Positions 26,613-35,791 of a stretch of DNA of 64,000 nucleotides are shown one piece after another. The position numbers and the translations under genes are program-made. The notes beneath the pieces are model-generated. The model made no database searches. It worked only from the letters and a program-made list of their open reading frames with translations, and was not told the origin of the DNA. How positions within the stretch are numbered: the first letter of the stretch is position 1; every line of letters starts with the position of its first letter. Source of the stretch: Desulfobulbaceae bacterium (GTDB lineage: Bacteria; Desulfobacterota; Desulfobulbia; Desulfobulbales; Desulfurivibrionaceae); contig SJBG01000009.1 in NCBI GenBank assembly GCA_004332195.1, positions 1-64,000 on the forward strand. Direction: 5' to 3'.

Positions 26613-27340
26613 AGCGAGACAATCAGCAGCGACCAGAACAGGCTGACCCCTAACAGCATAAAATCCAGTCTTACCGCCTTAAAGTCGGAGACCGGGCCGT
26701 CGTTGTGGCCGTAGCCGCGCAGGCGCATGGCCCGATAGATCCAGTCGGAACGTTCGTAACTGCGAACCAGCAGGCTGCCGGTGAGCCAGGCGACGATTTG
26801 TAAATAACGGAGGCGTAACCTGTTCCCCTTGAAACCCCGAATCCGCATGGCGATGCGCATTTGTCGGTAATCGTGACCGATCACCCGGAGATAGCGCAGA
26901 ACCAACAGGGCCATGTCCGTCAAAATCCAGGGCAGACCCAAGGCCCGCATGGCCTTGATGTTGGCGGTAAGCGGGCTGGTGTTGAGCAATATCAGGGCGC
27001 TGAGGAATATCCCCAGAAACCGGCCACCGATCAAGACGGCGGCCTCCAACCCTTCCCGACGGATGAGCAAAGGGCCGACCGTCAGCAAAATTTCTTCCCC
27101 CACCGCCAGGGGCAGGCCGATCAGCAAGAACAGCAGCAGCAGGGAGGGATAACGCAGGCGGCGCAAGATAAAAGCCGGAGTCAGCCCGGAAACGACCATT
27201 AAGAGCAAAGGGACGACCAGTATCAGGGGTACCAGGCGTAGGTCGTTGACCATGGCGAAGGCCAGAATCAGGGCGCCGAGTGCAACCAACTTGCAGCGTG
27301 GGTCCCAGCGTTGCAGGAGGCTGGTTTTTTTTATTTCCAT
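26609..27340 (-). CDS. cbiQ: ECF transporter transmembrane protein T (CbiQ)
   Basis: A 243-residue membrane protein with about five transmembrane segments. The coupling helices carry MRIAMRIRGFKGN and YRAMRLRGYGHND, the two short Ala-Arg-Gly-type signatures by which T proteins grip the ATPase. It overlaps cbiM by 10 bp and cbiO by 4 bp, so the three are one operon. It transmits the ATPase motion to the substrate-binding CbiM. Confidence 0.92.
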   Translation of the reverse strand: MEIKKTSLLQRWDPRCKLVALGALILAFAMVNDLRLVPLILVVPLLLMVVSGLTPAFILRRLRYPSLLLLFLLIGLPLAVGEEILLTVGPLLIRREGLEAAVLIGGRFLGIFLSALILLNTSPLTANIKAMRALGLPWILTDMALLVLRYLRVIGHDYRQMRIAMRIRGFKGNRLRLRYLQIVAWLTGSLLVRSYERSDWIYRAMRLRGYGHNDGPVSDFKAVRLDFMLLGVSLFWSLLIVSL

Positions 27341-27972
27341 TGCAAAATGGTCGGCTTGACCCTTTGGAGGAAGCCGACCAGCAGGGCGGTGATGACTCCT
27401 TCCAGCACGATCAAAGGTAGATACGCGACGGCTAATATGGTAATAATTGCGGTGGCGGTGATTTCCTGCTGGTGTTCTATTTGGAAGCCGACCAGTAGGG
27501 CGCCGATAAAGAGCATCGTGGCGCCGAACACCGCCCCCGACCCCGCCAGCAAACCCCGGCCGATGGTGCGGGGGAAACTTTCATCGGGTCGGCGATTCAG
27601 GTGAAAAAGCCAGCCGACAAGCAGGGCTGGAATCCCTAAAATCAGGCTGTTGACCCCCAAGGTACTTAGTCCGCCATGGCCAAACATCACCGCTTGAAAA
27701 AAAAGTCCCACCAAAATGGCAGGAAAGGCAAAGGCCCCCAGTAAAATCCCGATCAAGCCGTTGAGCACCAGATGCACGCTGGCTGGCGGCAGAGGGACGT
27801 GGATTAGTGAGGCCACGAAAAAGGCGGCGGTGAGCAGGGCCGCCCGGGGGATCCGCTCCCGGGGGTCGCCGGCATCCTTGATCCGTTTCAGGCAATACCA
27901 AGTGATGGTAAAGCTGGCGGCAAAACCACCGGCGACCACCGGCAGACTCAAAATTCCATCGGCTATATGCAT
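27331..27972 (-). CDS. cbiM: cobalt/nickel substrate-specific transmembrane protein
   Basis: A 213-residue S component. The N-terminal MHIADGILS is the metal-binding terminus (the free amino group and His2 bind Co or Ni in CbiM/NikM). VHLVLNGLIGILLGAFAFPA and FFQAVMFGHGGLSTLGVN are conserved membrane motifs. No cbiN or nikN/nikL accessory gene is present. With cooT nearby, nickel is at least as likely a substrate as cobalt; I cannot decide from sequence. No cobalamin riboswitch or NikR operator is visible upstream. Confidence 0.92.
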   Translation of the reverse strand: MHIADGILSLPVVAGGFAASFTITWYCLKRIKDAGDPRERIPRAALLTAAFFVASLIHVPLPPASVHLVLNGLIGILLGAFAFPAILVGLFFQAVMFGHGGLSTLGVNSLILGIPALLVGWLFHLNRRPDESFPRTIGRGLLAGSGAVFGATMLFIGALLVGFQIEHQQEITATAIITILAVAYLPLIVLEGVITALLVGFLQRVKPTILQWK

Positions 27973-28107
27973 CTGAGGTTAATCCTTAAAGCAAGTGGGG
28001 GCCTGCTATTGATCTTGTTAGTCAAACCCAGCGAAGACCCGCGCCCCTTGCTCTTGCCCGAAAGGCCGGTGCGAAGCGCCGCTAAAATTTCTCAAGAATT
28101 GTCCGAT

Positions 28108-28136
28108 CCATTATTTTATTTGTCGCTTTTTGTCAA
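28108..28136 (-). promoter_or_regulatory. Possible sigma-70 promoter for cbiMQO
   Basis: On the minus strand a perfect TTGACA (complement of 28131-28136) is followed 17 bases later by TAATGG. The -35 is consensus; the -10 is weak. It lies about 135 bp upstream of cbiM, overlapping the end of the histidine kinase gene. Confidence 0.35.
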
Positions 28137-29844
28137 TCTCTTTCGGAATTGTGCACGAACTGGAGCATGAGATGCGACTTCTTTACCCCTTTTCCCAGTT
28201 AGGGCGGCCAAGGTGGCAATCAGTTTGCTCCTGACCATGGGCTTAACCAGAAAAGCGTCCATCCCGGCGGCAAAACAGATCTCCTCATCTTCCTTGTGGG
28301 CGTGGGCGGTGAGCCCGACGATGGGTATGGGGGAAGTGCACCGAGCCAGAGCGACAAACTTTCGGCGTTGCTCGGCTTCTTTTTCAATCGCCCGAATTTC
28401 GCGAGTGGCGGTCAAGCCGTCCATCCGGGGCATTTGCACATCCATCAAAATCAGGACAAATTCCTCTTGCCGCAGGCACTCTAAGGCTTCCAGGCCATCT
28501 GCGGCCACCACCGCCTCATAACCCTGCTTGCCGAGCAGCAAGGAGGCCAGTCGTTGGTTGACGACATTATCCTCCACCACCAAAATTCGGGATCCGTCGG
28601 CGTCGGCGCCGGGACCAGCATCATCCACGGCGCTGGTCCCGGCGCTGGCATCAGACGATTGCGCGACAGTTGCCGTCTCGTCGGCTGACGTCACCGGCGC
28701 CGACCGGACCGCCGGCGAGACCGCCGGCGAAGTCGCAGTCGTGAGCGAAGAAGTCTCGGCCAAAGCAATGACAAACCGAAAAGTACTACCCTCTCCCTCT
28801 TGGCTTGTCACCTCGATTTGTCCCCCCATCGATTCGACCAGTTGTTTACAAATACTCAAACCCAGGCCGGTGCCACCGAAAAGGCGGGTGGTGGAGCTAT
28901 CAACCTGGGTGAACTTTTCAAAAATGGCATCCAGGCGCTGGGCGGGAATTCCAATGCCGCTGTCCTTGACCGCGAAGCTCACGGCGACCGGGGCAGGAGC
29001 GGAGGTGCTGCCAACCTGATTTTTATCGTTTACCCAACGTCCACCGCTGGCTGCTGCGACCCGGAGTTCAATCGTTCCTTTTTCGGTGAACTTCAAGGCA
29101 TTGCTCATCAGGTTGGTCAGCACCTGGCCAAGACGGTGGCTGTCACCAAGCAATAAAGTAGGCAAGTTGTGATCACAATTAACCAGCAACTCCAGTCCCT
29201 TGTGGCGGGCGCTCAGAGTAAACATCGCCGCCACCCTCGCAAGCAGTTCGGTTAAACTAAAGGGAATGATTTCAAGATCCAAATGACCGGCTTCAATCTT
29301 GGCCAGATCGAGAATATCATTAAATCAGGGTCAACAGCGCGGTGGCAGAGTGGCGAATGATCTGGCAATACTCCTTTTGGTCACCGGTAAGGGCCGTTTC
29401 GGCCAGCAACTCGGAAAAGCCGATGATGGCATTCATCGGGGTGCGCAACTCGTGACTCATATTGGCCAGAAACTCGCTTTTCAGACGATTGCTCTTCTCA
29501 AGACGGGCGTTGGCTTCACGCAACTGCGCGGTCTGGCGGGTGATTTCGCTTTCAAGCTTGCGCGCGTACTCCCGCTCTTTTTCCTGGTGGAGTTGATACT
29601 GTTGGTAACTCTCCTCGATCAACTTGCTGTGCTGCTGCTTAAGCACTGTGATTTGGCGGCGATACTGGGCATCCTGTGTGGAAAACTCCTGACGCTTCCG
29701 GTCTTGTAAGGCGTAATCAATAAATACCTTGAGCAGTTGCGGGCCCACCGGCTCGCGGCTCAAATCCACCGTCCCGGGAATGCTCCAGAGCAGAATCCCG
29801 GCGAAATGCTCGATGACTAACGAGTAAACCCAAGTGCTAGCCAC
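28116..29844 (-). pseudogene. hybrid sensor histidine kinase, split by one-base frameshift
   Basis: The N-terminal part (29844-29320) has about 45 unassigned residues, a long coiled coil (QYRRQITVLKQQHSKLIEES onward) and the HisKA H-box FLANMSHELRTPMNAIIGFS. It stops at ALLTLI. The second part (29282-28116) continues with ILDLAK-like sequence, the HATPase N, G1 and G2 boxes (LTNLMSNALKFT, DSGIGIP, GGTGLGLSI) and a C-terminal receiver domain with LILMDVQMPRMDG. Removing one T from ATTTAATGAT at about 29325 joins them as LINDILDLAKIE. So this is a roughly 575-residue cytoplasmic hybrid kinase broken by a single-base insertion, or a sequencing error. Confidence 0.85.
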
Positions 29845-30147
29845 CGGCCGTCGCAGCCACCACTAACCCGGCGGTTCTGCGGAGGAGGCGTTATTAGGCG
29901 TTGTTCTGAACCGGCCGGCAAGATAAAGGACTCGTTCAGGAAATCGGCATGTTTGCTGAATGCCTGGGCAAGGGCCTCGATATACAGGGTTTGCTTGTCA
30001 GGGAAATGATGATAAAGAGACGTCGCCTTAATCCCCACGGCCCGGGCGATTTGCCGCATGCTGATCCCGGCATATCCTTTTGTTGGCAAAAAGCGGAATT
30101 GTTGCGGTTAATATTTCCGCCCTGGTGCTTTGTCTGTCCACACCCAT
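29817..30147 (-). pseudogene. TetR-family regulator, degenerate copy 1
   Basis: From the ATG at 30147 the frame reads MGVDRQSTRAEILTATIPLF. A shift near 30085 then moves to GYAGISMRQIARAVGIKATS and LYHHFPDKQTLYIEALAQAF, the textbook TetR helix-turn-helix. Sequence after about residue 75 (ESFILPAGSEQRL) decays into a short out-of-family tail, so the ligand-binding domain is lost. The 5' 92 bp, including the start codon, are repeated at 32.8 kb. It probably once regulated the adjacent ubiB/phasin pair. Confidence 0.8.
29875..29889. repeat. 15-bp direct repeat, left copy
   Basis: TTCTGCGGAGGAGGC is identical to 33942-33956. The two bound the block containing both tetR relics, ubiB, the phasin-like gene and the ISL3 relic. 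They could be insertion flanks or fragments of the same small repeat. Confidence 0.6.
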
Positions 30148-30208
30148 TTTTACAAACTCCCTGTTGCATAGCGCAGTCGAATGACGGCAAGAGCCGCGTC
30201 GTTGCTGG
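30117..30208. repeat. 92-bp direct repeat, copy 1 (tetR 5' region)
   Basis: About 87 of 92 bases match 32775-32866 in the same orientation. It includes the tetR start codon and its ribosome-binding site and upstream DNA. Confidence 0.92.
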
Positions 30209-30315
30209 CTTTATCATAGTTGACATAACTTGCTGTCCGCATGGTTGCCGCGTCGGGAGCTTCCGTTAATACCAATACCTTCTTTTTCATAAATCTGCGC
30301 CTCCGGTTCTCATTT

Positions 30316-32007
30316 TCATAAATTTCGTCCGCTACGTCGGCTGGAGAGTAGCAGCCATATCCCGCCTATTGCCGCACCTATAAATCCAAGCAGACCGAAC
30401 ATGGGTAAACCCAGCAGTACGGGGCCACGCCCTATTGTCATAGCAATGGATGAACCTATGATCAGGGCGGCAATGACAATGCCCATGGTCAGGCGACTGG
30501 CGGCGCGATCCAGTTGATCCCCGAAACGTTGCAAACGAGTTATATCCACGTGTACCTGGAGTTTGCCGCTCCGAGCTGAGCGCAAGAGGTGGCGCAGGTC
30601 TTGGGGCAAATCGGTCAAAATTTCAAGACCACTCGCAATCGCCCGCCATCCCCGCCTGGCAAGAACATCGGGGGTATAGCGGGCCAGTATTGCCCGGCGC
30701 AGGAAAGGGGAGGCCTCTGCCACCATGTCAAACTCTGGATCGAGTTGACACCCCATACCTTCCAGGGAGATTAAAGATTTAATCAGCAGCGTTAAATCCG
30801 GTGGCAAAATGAGTTGATAGTCGCGTAGCAGGGTTGTCAGATCAGCCAGCACGGCGCTGATCTTGAGTTCTTTCAGGGGAACACCGTGGTATTGATCAAT
30901 AAGTCCATCAATTTCTAATTTCAAACAATCCGTATCGATTTCAGCATTCTCGGCCCAATCGAGCAACACTTCAACAACGCTGCCGACTTCCCTCTCCGCC
31001 AGCCCATGAAGCAAATCCACGACCTGGCTGCGTCGATCGTGGGACAAGCGGCCAACCATGCCGAAGTCGATGAAGGCGATACGGTTTTCCGGCAGGTAAA
31101 AGACGTTGCCTTGATGCGGGTCCGCATGAAAAAAACCATCCTCCAGGATCATCTTTAACACTGCCTGGTCGCCACGCTGGGCCAAGATTTTTCGATCCAG
31201 ACCAGCCCGGTCGAGGGCTTCAAGGTCACGGCCGGGGATGCCTCTGATATATTCCTGCACGTTCACACGTTCGCCGGTCCATTCCCAATATACCCTGGGG
31301 ATGACGATTTCCGGATGCGCTGCAAAATTACGGGCAATCCGCTCCGCGTTGCGGCATTCTGCGGCCAGATCCAGTTCGCGGCGCAGTGACAGTGAGAACT
31401 GGCGTATCACTTCTTGTGGTCTGAACCGGCGCATCTCCTGGGACTCCGTCTCGATAACTTTTGCCAGGCGCTGCAAGAGCCGCAGATCGGTTTCCACAAT
31501 CGACCGGATACCGGGACGCCGCACCTTGACAATGACCTCGTCTCCATCCTGCAAACGTGCGCGGTGAACTTGGGCGATGGAGGCTGCGGCCAACGGCTGG
31601 GGATTCAGCATGGCGAACACCTCTTCCGGCGCAGCGCCCAGATCTTCCTGTAACTGCTGCCTGATTTGTTCAAACGGCACTGACGGCACCCGATCCTGCA
31701 ATTTCTCGAATTCAACAATCCACTCGGGGGAAAACAGATCCATGCGGGTGGCGAGGATCTGGCCCAGTTTGATGAAAGTTGGTCCCATCTCCTCCAGGGC
31801 ACAGCGCACTCTCTCTGGCGGCTCCAACCGCGCCAGTTCGCCGACCTCTTTCCAGCGCAGCACTCTGCCTGTGTGTTCCAGGGCATTGGCCATCCCTAGT
31901 CGGCGCACCATATCGCTGAAACCGTAACGGATCAGAATTGAGGCGATATCGTGGAGTCGCCCCAGATCGCGAGCGGCACTCAGAGTTTCCCAAAGCATGG
32001 AGGCCAT
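30316..32007 (-). CDS. AarF/ABC1/UbiB-family atypical kinase
   Basis: A 563-residue protein. The KxGQ motif is GPTFIKLGQILATR near residue 90. The A-rich loop replacing a kinase P-loop is PLAAASIAQVHRA, ATP-lysine EVIVKVRRPG, catalytic loop GFFHADPHQGNVF and metal-binding AFIDFGMVGRL. The C-terminus has two hydrophobic helices (MGIVIAALIIGSSIAMTIG and a second one), as in membrane-anchored UbiB proteins. Family members support isoprenoid quinone biosynthesis or lipid homeostasis by ATP hydrolysis. It is coupled directly to the phasin-like gene (stop and start adjoin), so its job here may be outside quinone synthesis. Confidence 0.9.
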   Translation of the reverse strand: MASMLWETLSAARDLGRLHDIASILIRYGFSDMVRRLGMANALEHTGRVLRWKEVGELARLEPPERVRCALEEMGPTFIKLGQILATRMDLFSPEWIVEFEKLQDRVPSVPFEQIRQQLQEDLGAAPEEVFAMLNPQPLAAASIAQVHRARLQDGDEVIVKVRRPGIRSIVETDLRLLQRLAKVIETESQEMRRFRPQEVIRQFSLSLRRELDLAAECRNAERIARNFAAHPEIVIPRVYWEWTGERVNVQEYIRGIPGRDLEALDRAGLDRKILAQRGDQAVLKMILEDGFFHADPHQGNVFYLPENRIAFIDFGMVGRLSHDRRSQVVDLLHGLAEREVGSVVEVLLDWAENAEIDTDCLKLEIDGLIDQYHGVPLKELKISAVLADLTTLLRDYQLILPPDLTLLIKSLISLEGMGCQLDPEFDMVAEASPFLRRAILARYTPDVLARRGWRAIASGLEILTDLPQDLRHLLRSARSGKLQVHVDITRLQRFGDQLDRAASRLTMGIVIAALIIGSSIAMTIGRGPVLLGLPMFGLLGFIGAAIGGIWLLLSSRRSGRNL

Positions 32008-32678
32008 TATTGTTTCTTTTTATTACTGCCGGCTTTCTGGAGAGTCTCGGCAATACCCTCGAGAAAACCCGCAGCGGCCTGTGACAGTTGCGCGCCCACC
32101 TTCAAAGCTGTATCAGTGCCGGTAGTCACCCTGTCACGCACGCTCTTTTCCAGTTGCCGGGACAGCGTTTCAGCAGCCTTTGTCGCTGCCCTACCAACCA
32201 TGGTGCCGCTGTTGCGGGCGTGCTGTGCCAGATCGTTTAGTGAAGCCCTTGCCGTATCATCTGACGCTTTAGCAACGCTTTTTACGGTATCCAGAAACAT
32301 ATCTTCCAATATGAGCAGGTCATCCAACGCCTGCTTGAGATCCTGTGATCCAAAATCCTTGATGCGACCAGCTGCTTCTTCAATGGCCAGCTTGGAAGCC
32401 TCCGCTGACTTCTCCAGCGCTTCATCCACACCGGCCATTGCCTCCCGCAGTGACTGTCTGGCCTGAGTGCCCTTCTCCTTTGTGCCGGCGCTTGCACCCT
32501 GCAGCACTGCCTGGACGACCTCCCGCATCTTTTGTGCCTCAAGGTGTCCATCGCTCAGCAGCGCCTTCAAGGTAATGTCCCGGACAGTCTCGAGAATGTG
32601 CTCACCCTCTTCTACTGCGGCACGGGTTGCTGTTTCTGCTTTGCGGTTCAGATCTTCCTGTTTTGTTTGATCATTCAT
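32007..32678 (-). CDS. phasin-like helical protein (DUF6781-like)
   Basis: A 223-residue protein from the ATG at 32678, six bases after GAGGAG; the track start adds 41 residues of tetR-relic sequence. It is almost entirely amphipathic helix, rich in Ala, Glu, Lys and Thr, with no membrane segment until a weakly hydrophobic stretch near the C-terminus. Repeats such as EEAAGRIKDFGSQDLKQALD and TKAAETLSRQLEKSVRDRV resemble phasins and apolipoprotein-like coiled helices. Pairing with an AarF kinase gene has been seen in other proteobacteria, as far as I recall. The function is unknown. Confidence 0.7.
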   Translation of the reverse strand: MNDQTKQEDLNRKAETATRAAVEEGEHILETVRDITLKALLSDGHLEAQKMREVVQAVLQGASAGTKEKGTQARQSLREAMAGVDEALEKSAEASKLAIEEAAGRIKDFGSQDLKQALDDLLILEDMFLDTVKSVAKASDDTARASLNDLAQHARNSGTMVGRAATKAAETLSRQLEKSVRDRVTTGTDTALKVGAQLSQAAAGFLEGIAETLQKAGSNKKKQ

Positions 32679-32747
32679 TACGTTCTCCTCTTTTATTTGG
32701 TTACCATAAAAAGACTGCCTTGTATTCAATGGTGAATCCCCGCCTGT

Positions 32748-32805
32748 TTTAGGGGAAATGGTGATAGAGAGACGCCGCCCTGGTGTTTTGTCTGTCCACA
32801 CCCAT
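32748..32805 (-). pseudogene. TetR-family regulator, internally deleted copy 2
   Basis: From the ATG at 32805 the sequence reads MGVDRQNTRA and then jumps to ASLYHHFP, joining residue 10 of the tetR copy at 30.1 kb to its helix-turn-helix end. About 35 codons are missing and the rest of the gene is gone. The upstream 60 bp match copy 1. Confidence 0.75.
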
Positions 32806-32866
32806 TTTTACAAACTCCCTGTTGCATAGCGCAATCGAATGACGGCAAGAACCGCGTCATTGCCGG
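32775..32866. repeat. 92-bp direct repeat, copy 2 (tetR 5' region)
   Basis: Partner of 30117-30208, differing at about five positions. Together they flank the phasin-like gene and the ubiB-like gene. Confidence 0.92.
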
Positions 32867-32879
32867 TCGCATCAGGTAG

Positions 32880-33810
32880 CCCTTGATTGACGCCAGGTTC
32901 AACTTGAGCAGTTCGCCCAGAGTCCAGGCTGTTTGTTTCTCTGAAGAGGTTCTCGGGCCGCTTGAGCAGCAGTCAGCGTTTGCGTTTAAGAACATTCTCC
33001 TGGCCATTGGCCTTGAACTGTTTGACCTCATCAAGCTAAATCTCGTCAATTGCCTCGTTGAACTTCCGCATGATGTGGAAACGATCGAGAATGTTCAGGG
33101 CCTGTGGAGCTCTTCTCGCAATGACCTTGAGGTACGGCGCCCACATGTCGCTGCAGATGAGATGAACTGTAGTTTGGCACTGTTCTCTCTGGGCTAAACT
33201 CATGAAAGAACCGCAGCAGCGTTTTAACTAAGGCGTTTAAGACCGCTCCAAAGGAGTCGTCTGGCACCGGCATTGACCTGATAAACCAGCGTCAGGTACT
33301 TATGCCCTTTGAAAACGGCGATTTCATCCACGCCGATCTCGGTAACACCCTTAAGGCTTCTGCGCCCAGACCGTAATTAACGACAAACTTGACGGCTTGG
33401 AACACGGTGTCCCATCTGGTCTTAAAAATATCGGCCGTTTCCTTTAAGGACAACCGCTTCGCCCAGTAAGACAGGAAAACCTGGTAGGAAAAAGTCATTC
33501 GTTTCTTGCCGTAGGCCCAAGGTAGGGACTCGACCTTGACACCGTGCTCCGGACATTTGACTAGGGCGTGGCGCATAACGAAAGTAAGCCGCAAATGACC
33601 AAATCGGCAGATACTTAAACAGTCGCTCACCCTCGCGGTCATAGACCGTTCGTCGCTTACCGCACTTAGTGCAAATCGGCCGGCTGTTGCGGCGCGGCTC
33701 AATGTCAATGACCAGAGGCTCTCCACGCCATCGACAAGCTTGACGCAGGTGGAGCCGTAAACGAATGACTTGAATCGTTCAACTTTGTTCAGTAGAGTCT
33801 TGATCAGCAT
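32880..33810 (-). pseudogene. ISL3-family transposase, frameshifted relic
   Basis: The N-terminus at 33810 (MLIKTLLNKVERFKSFVYGS) and the later block KCPEHGVKVESLPWAYGKKR, then FLSYWAKRLSLKETADIFKT and RWDTVFQAVKFVVNYGL, match ISL3-family transposases. The DDE region continues in other frames (TLLRFFHEFSPER at 33.2 kb, then a DRFHIMRKFNEAIDEI-like stretch near 33.06 kb). Several frameshifts and the missing C-terminal third make it inactive. It lies between tetR copy 2 and purD. Confidence 0.85.
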
Positions 33811-33883
33811 TGTCTTTCTCTGGTTTGGGTTTGATAGTTTCGGGAAAAACCATCTTATCCATCCAGAAAAGACAATGCTCTAC

Positions 33884-33960
33884 TTAAGCCTCCTTGTTGA
33901 TCGGTATCGATCAACCATTTTCACTGTCGCCTATTCACAGATTCTGCGGAGGAGGCTTAA
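33884..33960. repeat. 77-bp palindrome-bounded element
   Basis: TTAAGCCTCC (33884-33893) and GGAGGCTTAA (33951-33960) are perfect inverted ends. Inside is the palindrome GTTGATCGGTATCGATCAAC (33896-33915). A variant, GTTGACCGATGCCGGTCAAC, is inserted in PR1 copy E at 55115-55134 with matching flanks (TTGTTGA, CCATTTT). Confidence 0.7.
33942..33956. repeat. 15-bp direct repeat, right copy
   Basis: Identical to 29875-29889. It overlaps the right end of the 77-bp element, so it may be a piece of that element instead of a target duplication. Confidence 0.6.
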
Positions 33961-34079
33961 ACCTATTGCAAAAGTTTGAAAAGTTGAAAATGATTTTAAT
34001 CTCAGCAATTGACCAAAACTTTATTTCCTCGATAGACTGAACCAAATCCGCCGGAAGTAACCACAACGAGAATCAGCGA

Positions 34080-35363
34080 TCAGCAAGTTGCGCTGCGGTC
34101 CAGAGCTTTCCTTCCGATATCTCGACGATAATAGCAACCAGGCCAGGAAATAACCGCCGTCGCCTGATAAGCTCGATCAATGGCCGCCGGCAAGGTCTCA
34201 GCCAGGGCCGTAATCCCCAGAACCCGACCACCGGCGGTAACCACTTGCCCTTTTTCCCGTCGAGTCCCGCCATGGAAAATCTTCACCCCGGCCAACTTGG
34301 CGGTGGCATCCAGGCCGGTGATCTCATGGGCGATGGTATAAGAACCAGGATAACCCTCCGAGGCCATGACCACGCAGACCGCGGGGCGAGGATCGATATC
34401 TAGACTGATCTTTTCCAGACGCTGGTCAATCACCGCCTCGATAACCTCGCTTAAGTCGCTACGCAACCGCATCAACAAAGGCTGAGTTTCGGGATCACCG
34501 AAACGACAGTTGAACTCCAGAACTTTGGCCTCGCCATCTTTGATCATCAATCCAGCATAAAGCACCCCCTGATAAGGCCGACCTTCCGCGGCCATCGCCG
34601 CCATCGTGGGGTACATGATCTTGGTCATGACCTGGCGCTCGATCTCCGGGGTCAGCGCCGGAGCTGGGGAATAGGCCCCCATCCCCCCGGTGTTGGGACC
34701 ACGATCCCCGTCGTAAATCGCCTTGTGATCTTGAGAGCTGGGCAGCGGTAAGACCGTTTTGCCGTCGGCAAAGGCCACAAAAGAAACCTCCTCGCCGGGC
34801 AGAAATTCCTCGATTACCACCCGGCAACCGGCATCGCCGAAAGCTCGTTCAGTCATGATCAGATCAAGAGCGGCCAGGGCCTCGGTCCGGTTGGCGACGA
34901 TGATCACCCCTTTGCCGGCAGCCAGCCCGTCGGCCTTGATAACCACCGGGAAATTTAGGCTATCGAGATAATTGACCGCTTGTTCCCGTTCGGCAAATAC
35001 CGCGTAAGCGGCCGAGGGAATTTGGTATTTAGCCAACAGATCCTTCATGAAAACCTTGCTGCTTTCAAGAGCCGCCGCCCGACGAGTCGGCCCGAAAATC
35101 CGCAACCTCTGATCCCGGAAATAATCGACTATTCCCTGACTTAAAGGGGCCTCAGGCCCAATCACGGTAAGATCGATGCCCTCGGCCCGGACCAAGGCGG
35201 CCAAGGCTTCATGATCAAAAACCTCAAGCTCAACGAGGGTGGCCAGTTCGGCAATTCCGGCATTACCCGGGGCACAGTAAACCTTGCTCACCCGCGGCGA
35301 ACGGCTGAAGCTCCACGCCAGAGCATGCTCCCGACCACCCGAACCGATAATCAATATTTTCAT
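34080..35363 (-). CDS. purD: phosphoribosylamine-glycine ligase
   Basis: A 427-residue ATP-grasp enzyme of purine synthesis, making glycinamide ribonucleotide from phosphoribosylamine, glycine and ATP. It has IIGSGGREHALAWSFSRS at the N-terminus, the ATP-grasp FPVVIKADGLAAGKGVIIV, EEFLPGEEVSFVAF, PLPSSQDHKAIYDGDRGPNT and EFNCRFGDPETQPLLMRL. Full length for the family (about 425). No purH or purE is adjacent. It lies downstream of a 280-bp gap that includes PR1 copy D and greA. Confidence 0.97.
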   Translation of the reverse strand: MKILIIGSGGREHALAWSFSRSPRVSKVYCAPGNAGIAELATLVELEVFDHEALAALVRAEGIDLTVIGPEAPLSQGIVDYFRDQRLRIFGPTRRAAALESSKVFMKDLLAKYQIPSAAYAVFAEREQAVNYLDSLNFPVVIKADGLAAGKGVIIVANRTEALAALDLIMTERAFGDAGCRVVIEEFLPGEEVSFVAFADGKTVLPLPSSQDHKAIYDGDRGPNTGGMGAYSPAPALTPEIERQVMTKIMYPTMAAMAAEGRPYQGVLYAGLMIKDGEAKVLEFNCRFGDPETQPLLMRLRSDLSEVIEAVIDQRLEKISLDIDPRPAVCVVMASEGYPGSYTIAHEITGLDATAKLAGVKIFHGGTRREKGQVVTAGGRVLGITALAETLPAAIDRAYQATAVISWPGCYYRRDIGRKALDRSATC

Positions 35364-35648
35364 CTCTCTCTTCGCGCCAGATAAACTTTGAATTAAATGT
35401 TGAACCTGTTGCCGTTTCTAGAGAATACCGTTTCCACCGCCTTTTTTCAAGGCGAGCGGCAAAGCGCCCTTAGCCCACATTACCCTTGACAGGCCACTGC
35501 CACTTTGCATAAGATCGACTAACGCCAAGGAGTAAAAATATCCAGCCCCTTTGTCGGCAGCAATCAAACAGTGCTCTGCTGTTTGATTAAACCAAACTGG
35601 TGAGTCACAAATTATTGGCTAAAAAAGCCTCATTTTATCCCAGCTTAA
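35364..35648. other. Gap between purD and PR1 copy D with a hairpin
   Basis: There is no gene. A perfect 10-bp stem AATCAAACAG/CTGTTTGATT (35562-35588) with a 7-base loop is the only notable structure. It is not followed by a T-tract on either strand. The purD promoter should lie here. Confidence 0.55.
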
Positions 35649-35790
35649 GGCTATCTTGAAAAATTAGCTATTTTGTTCGAGTTTACGGCATGCGAAAAAA
35701 AAATTACCCAGGCATATGGTTGGTATTCCGAGGATAATTTTTTGAGCATAACGCAGAAATCGGGCGAAAGAGCAATTTTTCAAGGTGGCC
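35649..35790. repeat. PR1 MITE-like element, copy D
   Basis: A 142-bp copy, left tip GGCTATCTTGAAAAATTAGC, right tip ATTTTTCAAGGTGGCC. The flanks are TTAA and TTTA (three of four). The greA stop codon (TAA on the minus strand) lies in the right-hand target copy, so insertion was exactly at the gene end without changing GreA. Confidence 0.92.
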
Positions 35791-35791
35791 T

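Noticed and set aside
27973-28115. Cobalamin or NiCo riboswitch before cbiM
   Set aside because: No conserved B12-box or NiCo aptamer motifs are visible; only a possible promoter.
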